A DNA stretch of 64,000 nt from assembly GCA_030407005.1 (NCBI GenBank), contig JAUDYN010000002.1:1550001-1614000 (forward strand). The letters are read 5' to 3'. Of the stretch, positions 32,528 through 44,010 are shown one piece after another. The notes beneath the pieces were generated by a model that was not told the DNA's origin, searched no databases, and saw only the letters and a list, made by a program, of their open reading frames with translations. Numbering within the stretch: the first letter of the stretch is position 1; every line of letters starts with the position of its first letter. Both the position numbers and the translations under genes were made by a program. This DNA is from Desarmillaria ectypa. Lineage: Eukaryota > Basidiomycota > Agaricomycetes > Agaricales > Physalacriaceae.

Positions 32528-35193
32528 CTAATCCTTTTCTTCCAAACCAAAGATTTGCCACAACAAGTGAACCTGTCCGAACGGCCTCTCGCTGCCTAGA
32601 AGCGTCGAAGCTGCCTCGTATTTATTCTCTGGTTTCCTCACTTCATCGCAAATAACCTTGTAACCTTGTACCATTCTTTCTAGGGCTGCTTGATGAATCG
32701 TAGTATGCAAGCGTTGCACAGTTAAGTGGGACAATCGTTGAGACTGGACAGCTTCGAGGCCCGAAAGCCAGACGGAGAATCTTTGAAGAGCCGATTTCAA
32801 TTCTTGTGGACGGACAGTTGGAATATATGACAATGGTTCCTGCAACACGGCATGGTTACACACAGCACGTAAGGAGCAGGAGAAAGGACGTACGCTGCGA
32901 TCCCATTTATCGCAAACAGCTATTATGTCGTACAGTCCAGCGTCGGCCATGATATCACGATACTGTCTTCTTGTCAGCATCAAGGGCAAAGACGAAAGCA
33001 TACAGCGACTTACGTGCTCGTTTGTGAGGAGGACTATACGCTCGTCCATTGTTGCTTGAAGTGCTTTCTGCTTGTTTACAGTGAATGCGAACGGTTCGAG
33101 GACACTCTGATAGCAGTTGAGAATGGAGGTCAAAAGCACAAGTTCAAAGGACCTACCAATAAATAGCTCAAGCAATTCAAAACAAATACGGACATATCCC
33201 ATCTTGATACTGCTTTTGTTTTGGCTTCTGCAACATTAGTGCACATCTCAACGGCCGGATCCACCATGATATCCAATACATGTTTAAATCCCGAAATAAG
33301 TTTTTCTTCGTCCTCGTTTCCTAATAGAGATGACTGGTAGACATTCATGATTTCTCGAAGAACCTGGGCATGTTCAATTATGGATATTGGAGGGGTTAAG
33401 GAGAGATCGCCGTTATCCTGAAAATAAAGTTGAGATGCAGTCGTACCAAGCAGATAAACGACTCACAAGAGGTATTCGGAGAAGGGATCTGCCTAACGTT
33501 TCTACAGTATCAAAAAACATTTTGTATGCGACTTCAGTGATTCTGAAATGATGTTGACATCGGTGAAATAAAAGAAATATAGTCACTCACTCCTGCAGCG
33601 TCTTCGACAAGATAGTGTCTGTTCCAATTGTGCGACGCATCGTGACCAAGTAAAATTGCAGTAGGTTCGCGATCTTGTACGACACTATACTGCTTTCCTG
33701 GGATCTAACCGTTTGTTGCACACGAATCTCGAAGGGAAAGCGTCAAGTAAGGCTAAAGAAAAAACATACACAGACTTACCTTCAAAGGCACACAAAGCTT
33801 CCCGACGGCCTGATCCATAAGCTCACGAATCCAATCTTCCTCTTCGCTTCCATCATCAAATTGCCGCACACTACCAACCATCCGACCATCAGCCTTCAAC
33901 CCAAAAAGACTTTCCAAGAATTCCCTTTCGGCCGCTATGGCTTGATGCACCCAAGCAAGCATATCACCGATGTAACGCATGGGGTCATGCGCGTGTAGTT
34001 CGATGGGGCGAGGAAGACCTGATGGACCGCCCCTTGTGAGGGCCGTCAAAAAGGAAGAAAGAAGCGAGGCCTGTCGCGTTTGTGATAGCTCAGAAAGAGC
34101 CTCACTAATCTTTGCCGTCAATACACAGGAACATAAGGACTAATACAAATGAGAAACGTACGTGAGCAGTTCTTGTCTTTGGCGTAGTCGTCTCACAACT
34201 TCTTGCATAGTTGGTGTCACTTCCAAATGTGCATCGCGGCCTATTTGTCGGAACTCATATAAACACCAACGAGCTATCTTTTCATAGCCTTGTTCCAGGT
34301 AAGATAACGTTGAAGACATGATCTCCATGCTATCTGACGCGTCAGAGAGAATTCAGAGTTCCGAATAGCAACCTTACCCAGCTTTGGTGGGCCCTTCTTC
34401 GCCTGCCATGAGCACCCGACAGTCATCTCGGATTCTTTCTGTTCTGTCCATGGCATCAAAGAAACGCTGGCCCAGTGGAACGTCACGTGAAGTAATTGCT
34501 TCAATTTCCTCCTCACTGAGAGCAAAGTGTGCGAGGAACAATTCGACGATAGATTTCTTGACCTCTACTTCCTGCCTGTAGTATATAGGTAATATGCTTG
34601 CCTGCACCTTAGATGACGAACCAACCTCTCTTGCCGGAGATTTCCAGCTTTTTCAAGCAGAGACGAGCTAGCCTCATTTGTCAATTGCAGCTGTTTTTCA
34701 GCGTCGTCGAGGCTGGCATGCATGGCGTCGACGTGTTTTTGGAGCTCACCAAGTTTCTGTGATACGCAATGAGTAAACCTTAGCTACCGAATAGATATTT
34801 CCTGACTTGGTCGACCTCTCCAAAGGCTGCTAGAAAGTGGCGACTCCCTTCAGCCAACTTCTGCTCCATGTCCTTCCTGAGGTTTTGTCGCGCACGAGCA
34901 GCCGACTCGCCTGAGGGAATCTCTACAATATCATTGGAGTGTAGCCGGTTCCCTTCGTCGCCACCGTCGAGTTCCTCTTCGCCTCTTTGTATTGCCTTTC
35001 CTTTTCCACTGGATGGAGTTGCGTACAAGTCAGAGAGCGTGCGTAGCGCCTCCTTGGTAGCTTCATCGTCAAAGTTGGTGCCAAGTACCTTGTATAAACG
35101 CAAGGATACTGGGTTGCGCGACTGGGTGGTAGTGGACACCTTGCGCGGCGCCACGGATGGTGTCGAGGATAGGGATGGGGTGAGCGAGGACAT
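32528..35193 (-). CDS. COG6: Conserved oligomeric Golgi complex subunit 6
   Basis: ATG 35193-35191 starts MSSLTPSLSSTPSVAPRKVS, followed by PVSLRLYKVLGTNFDDEATK, ALRTLSDLYATP, SAARARQNLRKDMEQKLAEG and FLAAFGEVDQ. Next come VEVKKSIVELFLAHFALSEE, VPLGQRFFDAMDRTERIRDD and SYLEQGYEKIARWCLYEFRQ, then SVRQFDDGSEEEDWIRELMD. The last exons hold MLTRRQYRDIMADAGLYDII and QVHLLWQIFGLEEKD, with TAG at 32528-32530. This is Cog6, a lobe B subunit of the COG Golgi tether. At least nine introns interrupt it. Together with COG4 2 kb away, two subunits of the same complex flank an ESCRT-III gene. It is divergent from RPC40 across 78 bases. Confidence 0.88.
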
Positions 35194-35271
35194 ACGGAGC
35201 ACGGGCCGGACACCGGTTCATTGACGACCGCTCGTGGGAAAAAGAGCTTCAATTTTTTTCTACTCGTCGCC

Positions 35272-36542
35272 ATGAGCCAGCCTGAATTCGACGCTCGCCG
35301 CCTTGTTGGGGTCAAGGCAGAGCGTGTCACCAACATATCTAGTACTGACTATCCTGGTCACTACCCAAATGAAGACCATGCCTGGAGTCTCAGCAAATTC
35401 AAAGCAGTACGTCCTCTACTCGACTGTATTCCAGGGAGGATAGTGAGAGAGCCACGAAGGATAGAACCTAAAAGTGCAAGTCAAACGGCTTTCTAACTGC
35501 TCGATTGACTTTGACATCGTCGGCGTTGATGCCTCCATTGCGAACGCATTTCGAAGGATAATGATGGCAGAGGTTCGTTCTGGTACTCTGGCCTTGCATT
35601 TAATGCTGACAGCAGCAGGTTCCGACAGTGGCCATTGAGCATGTATACGTTTTCAACAACACATCCATCATCCAGGACGAAGTTCTCGCTCATCGTCTCG
35701 GTCTTGTTCCTCTCAATGTCGACCCGGCTCCCATAGAACTTCGTCTCTCTGCAAATGATGCTACCGACCGCAATACTATTGTTTTCAAAGTAAATATAAA
35801 ATGCGAACGAAATCACGACGCTCCCAAAGATGCTACAGAACCTGAGGACTTATATATTAACCACGAATTTCTTTCGCGGCATTTAATATGGGAACCTGCA
35901 GGGGAGCAAGCCCTAATGTTTGCTGACAACCCACCTGCACCCACGAATCTTAACATCGTCCTGGCGAAACTACGACCAGGGCAGGAAATCGAGATGGATT
36001 TACATGCTGTCAAAGGTGTTGGTAAAGACCACGCAAAATTCAGCCCTGTCGGTTAGTGTCCCTTGGGTTCTTACTTTATCTTACGTTAATGCCCAACTCA
36101 GCGACCGCCTCGTACCGGATATTACCTCATATCAAGATTCTAAAACCCATACCGCCACAATTGGCTGAAAAACTCCAACAGTGTTTCGCACCAGGCGTCA
36201 TTCGCGTCGACCCTGTTTCAAAGGAAGTCTCTGTTGACCCTGAAGGTGTACGGAACGATACGGTCAGCAGAGAGGTCCTTCGACACCCCGAATTCGAAGG
36301 TTACGTAGAATTGAGCCGAGTACGAGATTGGTTCCTATGTGGGTCTCTGTCCTGCAGCTCATAGCTGGCCCTTGCTCACGGTGGTATTAGTCAATGTCGA
36401 ATCAGAAGGACCCTACGTTCCTGAGAGAATTCTACCCGAGGCTATAATGGTGATGAGGAGCAAGATTGCTCAGATTCGGGCGGGAGTGGAGGCACTAATT
36501 TCTGGACCCGGGGACGGTGATATGGTGATGGCAAACACCTAG
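35272..36542 (+). CDS. RPC40: RNA polymerase I and III subunit AC40 (Rpc40/RPAC1)
   Basis: From ATG 35272 the protein reads MSQPEFDARRLVGVKAERVT, then RLSNCSIDFDIVGVDASIAN, AFRRIMMAEVPTVAIEHVYV, NTSIIQDEVLAHRLGLVPLN. This is the alpha-like dimer motif shared with bacterial alpha and Rpb3. It continues with LAKLRPGQEIEMDLHAVKGV, KDHAKFSPV, ATASYRILPHIKIL, and ends NVESEGPYVPERILPEAIMV with TAG at 36542. The subunit pairs with AC19 to form the assembly platform of RNA polymerases I and III, which make rRNA and tRNA. All conserved blocks are present and the length is usual. Four or five short introns interrupt it. It is head-to-head with COG6. Confidence 0.92.
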
Positions 36543-36805
36543 CGCCTGCAAGGGTGCGCGTATTACTGTTCAAATTGCTTTGAAACCTGGAGCATATTTT
36601 TGTCACTCAAGGTCGCCGATATTCCATCGGGTGCCGAAAAATCTATACAGTCAGCACAGGCGGGTTATGCTCTTTGTACGACCCTTACGGAGGAGAAAGG
36701 CATCCGAACATTGGGATTTATCCAAATTGAAGTACATCAAACGGTCACAAAGATAGAAAACATGGAAAATATGAATAAGTCATTGCAAGGGAAAGTCGGT
36801 CCTAC

Positions 36806-38582
36806 TTACTCGATGATAGATCTCACCGAATTGAAAAAATCCTTATCATTGGCGAGCTCTACTGCAGTGTGGGCTAGCGCCCTTGCCACCTTTTCAGTCT
36901 GCACATACGCGTAATCCAAGTCGGCAATATCGTTGAACTCAGGCTCGTGGTTATAGGGACAGTTTGCAACAGTCGATGTGTCACAAATCCCATAATTAGG
37001 GTGGAAAACGACACGACTGGTGCTGAGCAATTCGTACGAAGTTTCGTTGATTGTAGGATTTTGGACGAAGGACGCATCAGTTGCAGCCGGGGCGATGCTG
37101 GAGAACGCCCAAGAGTTATCGCCAAATTCCGGCGTTGCCATCAGGTCTATAAAGTATTGTCCCAATTCTTCGTGGACTTCCAGCGCCGGATATGGGATGT
37201 CATATGTGACTGAGTCGGGAAGACCCTTTATAGCGTCGTCGATGTATGATCTGACTTCCTCGAGCTCGATGGTGTATCGAGTACGGATAGAGACAGTTAT
37301 TCCGATCTGGGTGTGAGAAATGTTGGAGGGGAGGTAGTATGAGTGGGTTGAGTTCGAGGCTTCAAGTGCACGGTACGTTTCAACAGACAACGTTAGAGCG
37401 TCTGCTATTCCTTCTGAAGCGTGTCCTCTAGAGAGACGATCAGCACGATTGATGCTAGCGATAACGAGCGAGGTACATGCCCTGGACCTGTAAACGTGAT
37501 TGCTACGCCGTTCTCATCCTCAGCGAGGGTATACGTCTGGTTGGCAAATGCGTTGTCGCCATCCCTAACAGCGGTAACGACACTATCAATTTCCTCCAAA
37601 GTGGTGTTGGTAACTCCAAGCTCGATCATTGTCTGGACGACATTTATACCATACATGCCGATCTCTTCGATGCTAGAGGCCGTCGAAGAATGACCAGGAA
37701 GGCTATCTGCCAAGTCATGAATGATGACCAGTTCCTGGTAAGTTTTTCCGACTACTCTGTCAGGAAAATGAGGCTCTTAACATGGATTATGAAGCAGGGA
37801 GGACACCTACTCAAAGTGAGTACTGCCACTGAGTTCGACCTTGGCGTCTATCCTAGCTTGCATGGGCTGGACAGCGCTGGTAGCCGTTGGGTGAGCCATC
37901 ATAAAGACAGCATACTCATCGTCGAATGCCCCGGCGTTGAGCAGAAGGCGCTTGCCGGCTGTGTCTTCCTCATCGAAGCAGCCATAAACGACGACTCGTG
38001 CAGGGATGTCATACTATATTGGATTCATTAACGACGCTAGTACTTAGATTGGAATGAAGCACGTACGTATAGTAAAGCCTGGCGGGTCATGGTAGCTGCG
38101 GCAAGCCCGACGGTAGCAATGAGGTTATGCCCGCATGCGTGTTTCACCCCTGGAAGAGCGTCATACTCCAACAGAAATGCTAGGGTGGGGATATTGGCCC
38201 CGTATCCAGCTGGAATATTTTCGAATGTGAGCTTCAGAGACGTTTCGAAGCCATATGCTTGCTTAGTGACATTAAAAAGTGCTACAAAAACAGTTGGTAA
38301 GTATTCAGATGGGCAGTTGGATCGGTACTTGCAAGGATTATCTTCAAAGTATCCTGTGATCGTACTGGACGCAAAATACTCTTCCAGTGCTGTCTCTGGA
38401 TTCGCGTATATGGCGTGGCCAATATTCTCGATCTCTGGCCAGATGTTGGCAGAAATAATCTGCAGCGTTTCAGGGAGCGTCGAGAGGTTAGCCTGAGCGA
38501 TTGCATGGACTTTGAGAAAAATCGAAGCCAAAATAACGAATGACTGGGCCCATTGCGCTGCCATAGTTGGAGATGGGGTCAT
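36806..38582 (-). CDS. Secreted M20-family metallopeptidase/amidohydrolase
   Basis: ATG 38582-38580 opens with MTPSPTMAAQWAQSFVILAS and a hydrophobic stretch ending near VHAIAQA, a likely signal peptide. The catalytic domain shows WPEIENIGHAIYANPETALE and LLEYDALPGVKHACGHNLIA, where HACGHN carries metal-binding residues. Then comes VYGCFDEEDTAGKRLLLNAG with the catalytic glutamate pair. A middle exon (37405-37713) reads SSIEEIGMYGINVVQTMIEL and ITFTG, which joins HASEGIADALTLSVETYRAL. The end holds ATDASFVQNPTINETSYELL and LDYAYVQTEKVARALAHTAV, stop at 36806. Such enzymes cut acyl groups or dipeptides from amino acids. The substrate cannot be told, and the PM20D2/ACY1L2-like group is the nearest I recognise. 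The middle splice joins are the least sure part. Genes next to it do not suggest a pathway. Confidence 0.75.
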
Positions 38583-39560
38583 GGTACTGGTAAGGGGTTT
38601 TTTTATACATCTACGAATATTCTGTAGAGCCAAGCAACGGAAAACGACGCCCGGTCCTGGATTATAGCTGCACCGCTATTGACGGAGAATTATGCCTTGC
38701 AAAGCATGGTAATGAACTGTTTTCCCCCGGGGTGTCGGTAACCATTCGGAGGTCCAGCGATATAGAAGACTCGGATATATCTAGGATACAGAAATATCGT
38801 TGTACAGTCTCCAAGTGTACTATAAGGAGGATAGAATGAAGATTAGACCCTGAACGTAGTTCAGATACGCGTTGTCAGCTAAGCGGATAGTGTGCCTTGA
38901 TTAGGCATGGCGCCGATTGATGCGTACCTCGTCGGCACACAATTCTCATCTGACGTGTTCCGACGGAGCTTGCTGCAAGATATTCCTTTTCTTTCTTTAG
39001 TAATTTCGTGTCCGAGTACTCAAAGATTGTGTTGTCGTCGAAAAAGCGTGCAGCGGGTCTTATTTTGGTGTTTTCGGTACATTCTGGATCTGATGCAGGA
39101 CGCTCTAATAGCTAAGGAGACTCGTTCAACTCTGCTTTTCAGCCCCAGCTCATAGGTACTGCCTCATACTATCTAGACTTGATGCTGCGCTTGCTAGAAG
39201 TTGTAATGAAGGTCCCTATTTCGCGCCGTTGTATCCTTGCACTCGCAGGATGAGGTCTCCGTCAACCCTACGCAAATATCCGCACTTATTTCCATGTTTT
39301 ATCCTGAGAAAGGAACCGAGAGTCACCGCTGTACAGTACAATATGCGATAATGCATAAGATGGACTGACTCCCGAACGTATGCATTATCACATATTGTAC
39401 TGTACTCTGAACTAGTCAGCATGATTGATCCGTTATTCTCCATTTCCATCAATGCATATGTTGCATCAGCCACCGATGCTGCCTTGCTTCTTGCTTGAGC
39501 CCACCATCCAATGGAAATACTTTGCTGATAGATTGTTCTTATTCGTCTGCGGTCGATGAT
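38583..39560. other. Gene-poor stretch with a 27-bp hairpin
   Basis: I found no supported gene in this stretch of nearly 1 kb upstream of the M20 gene. Open frames here are short and lack family motifs. The single clear structure is the inverted repeat listed separately at 39331-39405. Confidence 0.4.
39331..39405. repeat. Near-perfect 27-bp inverted repeat with 21-base loop
   Basis: The left arm 39331-39357 begins GTACAGTACAATATG and the right arm 39379-39405 ends CATATTGTACTGTAC. The arms pair at 26 of 27 positions, and the single mismatch (39346) becomes a G-U pair if the minus strand is transcribed. The loop is 39358-39378. The size and pairing resemble a small-RNA precursor or the remnant of a tiny fold-back transposon. 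No gene lies within 700 bases on either side. Confidence 0.7.
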
Positions 39561-40860
39561 GGTAGCTGCCGAAGTACATGCACTCTGGCGGTCCAGCTCA
39601 CTCAGAACATCTACGGACCACGCCTAGCCTGCTCGTCGTCCCTCTTATCTCCCTTTCATTCCGAGATACAAAAGAGCATCTCTCCCTTCTCCTCAACCGC
39701 TTCAGCCACGTACAAGTGGACATCTACATTCTGCACTGGTGAGTACTGGTTCTTCTTGCTTTCACATAAATCAAGGCTGAGAAGACGTGCAGGCGAGAAG
39801 AGTTATTACGAGCGAACGACGGATATTTACGGCTGAGAAGCCTGAGCAACGTGCGTTTTGAAACTGTATCTTTCCGAATTCCTTGGACTGAATTGAATGC
39901 CAGAATTATTGGAGACATCATTAGGCCCCCATCTGTGTTCTTTCCGTCGAGCTATTCGTGATATTTGAGAACCGTTACATGCAGGGTGCACGTTATGAAA
40001 GGACTGCTTTTCGCCTTGGCTTTGATGTGGAAGTCCCTTCTGGAGACGAATCATATTTTGAACGCCAACACTAGATTTTGAACGTCTGACTTTCATCCCC
40101 ACATATCTCAAACGTTGCCAAGATGTCACTCTCACCGGTCGAAATCAATCTTTCCGACCTCAAAATCATGCGATATCCGGGCTCGCCACGCAGCCTCTCA
40201 TTGACATTGTCGTCGAAGGTTCGCCACGATGGCGGCTTCTCGTGACGTACGTTTCGGTAGGTTTTTCTCCGCTACTTATTTTCCAGGAGGACAATGAATG
40301 TCTTCCGTCGCCGTCGCTTGAAGAGATAAGGCAGGCCTAACCACTAGATGCGGCGGTCGATTCCAAGGATTCCAGAAATGTGCCGGATTCACAACGCCCA
40401 AAATTACGTTTGCCTTGCATATGTACACTTAAGCTTACCTGGAAGAAACTCGGTAACTTGTTAACGGTGGATCGACTATATTCCCCGAGCCGTCTTTGAC
40501 ATCATAATTCTTCCATCCGTCACCTATCTCCTTCAATCATCAGAGGTTCTGTGCCGGCGTATCTCGAACTTGGTCAATGCGGAGCATCAATTGTCCGTCA
40601 TTGAAACCCTTTGACGCTTCCTGGCCTAACGCCGTGCATTCGATTCTACATCGATTGCTTGATGCACATGGGAGTACCATGCATTTCCGCAGCCTATCTT
40701 GAGGCGGCCTGGATCCGGGGATAAGGCATCTAAAAACTTGTCATTGTATTCAACCCTGGCGTGACCTGCACGACGTTTGAGATGCAAAAGGCACGATTGT
40801 CCCATACGGCTAATGCAAGAGGAGCACGAACCTTCCAAGTTCCGGTTTGTCTTTTCTTAA
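39560..40860 (+). pseudogene. Debris of an F-box/leucine-rich type gene
   Basis: Several protein-like pieces occur in different frames with stops between them. At 39827 the frame reads LRLRSLSNVRFETVSF then RIPWTELNARIIGD. At about 40077-40256 it reads FERLTFIPTYLKRCQDVTLT and QPLIDIVVEGSPRWRLL. At about 40291-40455 it reads LPSPSLEEIRQA, a stop, LDAAVDSKDS, then LKLTWKKLGNLL. Short leucine-rich lines, a PW-x-x-L strand motif and a SPRWR-type phrase are common in the large F-box families of Agaricomycetes. This is my reading by pattern, not a firm match. No F-box itself is visible. Frames 2 and 3 alternate and I could not join them by introns, which supports decay. It could also be a very intron-rich young gene. 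Confidence 0.38.
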
Positions 40861-41394
40861 AAAGTTACTTCACGACGGTATCGTAATAACGTGTTTGCTG
40901 AAAGGCATTACATACTGAATAGTAAACAATCAGGAGAGGTACTAGTCATGACAAGACTCGGTACAGTTTCCATTGGACCAAATTGAAACACAGAACTGAC
41001 TGCTTCGTAGGAAATGATTGGGCCACGGAAATTGGCAATGATGCCGAATTCCCCCGATGGCACGGCGGTTGCGATAGCCATATGGCTGGAAATACGATAT
41101 TTGCCAGAGCATGAGGCCACAATACCGTCAGCTGCCCTGCGATAAAATTGGCAAACGACGAGCGGGTCAGCAATGAAGCTGAATTGTGGAAGATACATTT
41201 GTCAAATCGCAGACACGCCGTTGGATGCCGAGGGCGAGAAGGAAAGCGCCGGGCCCAAAGCGATTAAGATAAGGATGGCCAAATAAACATCAATAGCGGA
41301 GATAAGATCCTTTTTTCGGTCTCTGGGGTCCGATCAAGCAGGTCGCCAGCATCATCCCATTCCCCATCTCTCCACCGAACCTGATCGAACCGCC
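40861..41394. promoter_or_regulatory. Upstream region of the zinc-cluster regulator
   Basis: I see no supported gene here. A 96-codon minus frame at 40908-41198 has no recognisable motif. The last 150 bases before ATG 41395 are CT-rich and presumably contain the promoter and leader of the ERT1-like gene. Confidence 0.3.
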
Positions 41395-43189
41395 ATGTCC
41401 ACTTTTACTTATTCCTCCCAGCCCCAGACGTTGCCCGACCTTTCGACGACGCTGCCAGACCCCTCAGACGCTGCTGACGATGACCCTGACGCTGCTGGAG
41501 GCAAGAAGAAAAAAGTCGCCAAAAGGCGAAAAGTGAACCATGCATGTCTCTACTGCAGACGAAGCCATATGACGTGCGACGAGGGCCGCCCGTGTCAGCG
41601 ATGGTGAGCGGCTGCTTGGTTTCCTGGCTTATATGACTAGAGTCCTTACAGTATAAAGCGCGAGATTGGCCACCTTTGTCACGATGAACGACGGTCAAAA
41701 CCTGGCGACAAGGCGGCGGCGACGCCACCCACGACGAACAATCTGGCAACGAGTGCGTATCTCTTTGCTCTTTGCACTCGAGTGCGCTCACCGTGTACAG
41801 CAACAGTGTACCAAGCTCCAGCTCCAGCTCCACCAAATCCTGCCTGGCCCATGTCAGTAGGCCAGTCAACACCATTCATGTACCGCCCAGAGACGCTGGG
41901 TAACGAATTTTCTGTCCTCACGTATGCTGCTCTCTTTTTACTGTTTTTCTGTCTCACCCCGTATCCAGGGACTTTCTGGAGACGCTCGACGAGAGCTCCT
42001 TTTTTACACCCCCACCTGCCGCGCCCATACTTCAATCACCATTTCCCCAATCGCAGTCACAACCAGCCATATCGAATGCATCGGATGGAACATCGACGAC
42101 GGCAACAGATGTCTTGCCTGCGGCAACAAAGACCGAGCGTTTCTTGCTCACCGCAGCAGACCAAGAGTCGGGCCCACGCGACGAACGATTGAATAGGGTC
42201 ATTAGGAGCAAATATGAGGCCGGACTACTCAAGCCGTACAACTACGTGAAGGGCTACGCGAGGCTGTCAAGATGGATGGACAGAAAGTGCGCATGCAAAT
42301 ACATATTTTTTTGCAGTTAGTTTTAAACCTTCAGCGTCCAGTGTCTCACAAGAGAGCAAGCAGCAAATATTACAACCTCTTTCAGTGTTACGGCCCAAGT
42401 TCCGCGTGAGTCTCGTCCTTTCTCTATGCCGTCAGCGTTAATTTAGTCATTTCAAAAACCTACTTTCCCCACAGGCCGTAGCTCAGTCTCTCCGTGATAT
42501 CGACCTCGTGTTCATTGAGGAAGCTTTCGAACGTCTACTCCTGGACTATGACCGAGTATTTTCCGCCATGGGTGTCCCTGCTTGTTTATGGCGCCGAACT
42601 GGCGAGATATACAAGGGCAATCGCGAATTTAGTGAGCTCGTTGGAGTAGACGGGTACATGATGCGCGATGTGAGTCTAGTCTCCTCTATTCCCCCCATTT
42701 TTCTGCCCCATGACCCCCCCCCCCCCTGACTGATGCACTTACCACCCCATTATTGTCCATCCAATTTAAACGTGACTGATGCGGTTTAATTTGTTCGTAG
42801 GGCCGATTATGCATATACGAATTAATGGCAGAGGAGAGCGCTGTAAATTATTGGGAGGTGAGGCTCACGCGATCTGTATTTTTTAATACCTCCGTTCTCA
42901 TTGTTCTCTGCAGAAATATGGTCACGTTGCCTTCGACTCATCTCAAAAGGCTGTCCTGACGTCTTGTGTACTTCGTTACAAGCCCAACCTCAACAGCACC
43001 GCTCCTAATCCCAATTCCAATTCCGTGGCCACGAATGGATCTTCAAACGGGATTGGAAACGGGATGAAGAAAGAAGAAGAGATCGGGCGGAGTGAGGAAG
43101 GGCTTGTGAATTGTTGTTTTTCGTTCACGATTCGGAGAGACAAGTGGGGGATTCCCAGCATGATTGTGGGGAATTTTATCAAATGCTAA
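41395..43189 (+). CDS. ERT1: Zn2Cys6 transcription factor with PAS domain, Ert1/AcuK-like
   Basis: The start MSTFTYSSQPQTLPDLSTTL leads to a basic stretch KKKKVAKRRKVNHACLYCRR, then SHMTCDEGRPCQRC and IKREIGHLCHDERRSKPGDK after an intron. This is a Zn2Cys6 DNA-binding cluster (six cysteines). The C-terminal half holds VFIEEAFERLLLDYDRVFSA, MGVPACLWRRTGEIYKGNRE and LICIYELMAEES-like residues, a PAS domain, and ends VNCCFSFTIRRDKWGIPSMI then VGNFIKC with TAA at 43187-43189. This plan and the closing GNFIKC match Ert1, Rds2 and AcuK, which switch on gluconeogenesis genes on poor carbon sources. Six or so introns cut the gene. One of them has a run of 13 cytosines near 42714-42726. Confidence 0.88.
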
Positions 43190-44010
43190 CACGGAGTGGC
43201 GTAGAAGTCTTTAAAATGTCGATGTGTAGATGACGATGGTATTTATTCTACCTCAATGTATATACTTATAGCTACACTATCATCTCAGGGACAGTCCTAA
43301 TCGTACATCTCTTATTGGAAGGAACCGCTGGGCATCTGAGGTGTTTGAACCTTGGAACTTTCCAAATTCCAAAGAGCACGGGCTGGGACAAGCGGCCTTG
43401 GCGGGTCGTGTCGGAGCTCCTCCATCATGGTCGATGCTCCAGCCTCGCCTGTGAACGTCTGGCCTCAGTCTGGCGGTCGTTTGATGCTCAGTGATATCTC
43501 TCAATCTTTTTCGCTAGCCTTTTTTTGCTTTCTCTATAAGCTATACTGTTTTTGGGCTGCAGCTGACCTTTATCGTCACCGAGTCTGGATGACCCTGCTT
43601 GAGAAGTAACCGAAAGGAATTCTTGCGCATATTACTGTCGGCTCAGCATGATCAAAGCGATTCTCATTTTAGTCTTGGAGAGAGGCACATACTTTGTACA
43701 TTTTGCCAACGACGTCGACCCACTCATCTACTCCATTCATAGAGCGGCGATTCATCTGTACTCATTCCTTTCCCAAAGTCGCTCTTGTAGGCCTGATTAT
43801 TGAAACGACTTTAGAAACGTGGTCGCAGCGTCCGATGCTTCAACTTCCGGGTTATCAACCTTAATGTTCAAACGAAGATGCCGGATCCTCATCTATTGAC
43901 TGCTCGGAGCTGCACCATCTTGTTGAGTAAGAGAACCGATGTTCAATATTGCTTCGATACTTGACTCATATAACCTGTCGCTTATGATTTGTCTGCGACG
44001 CCCATGTAAG
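43190..44010. other. Stretch without a supported gene
   Basis: No gene could be supported here. Short frames occur on both strands (for example 43280-43504 minus) but none carries a family motif or a consistent splice plan. I see no repeat. Confidence 0.3.

Noticed and set aside
40908..41198. 96-codon minus frame
   Set aside because: No motif, no neighbours in frame and no splice plan. It cannot be told from chance.
41405..41875. Long minus-strand frame opposite the zinc-cluster gene
   Set aside because: It is a shadow of the ERT1-like exons. It has no family motif and the plus strand carries the clear Zn2Cys6 domain.
43280..43504. Minus frame with PTRPAKAACPSP-type residues
   Set aside because: Could be an exon of a small gene, but no start, family or partner exon could be supported.
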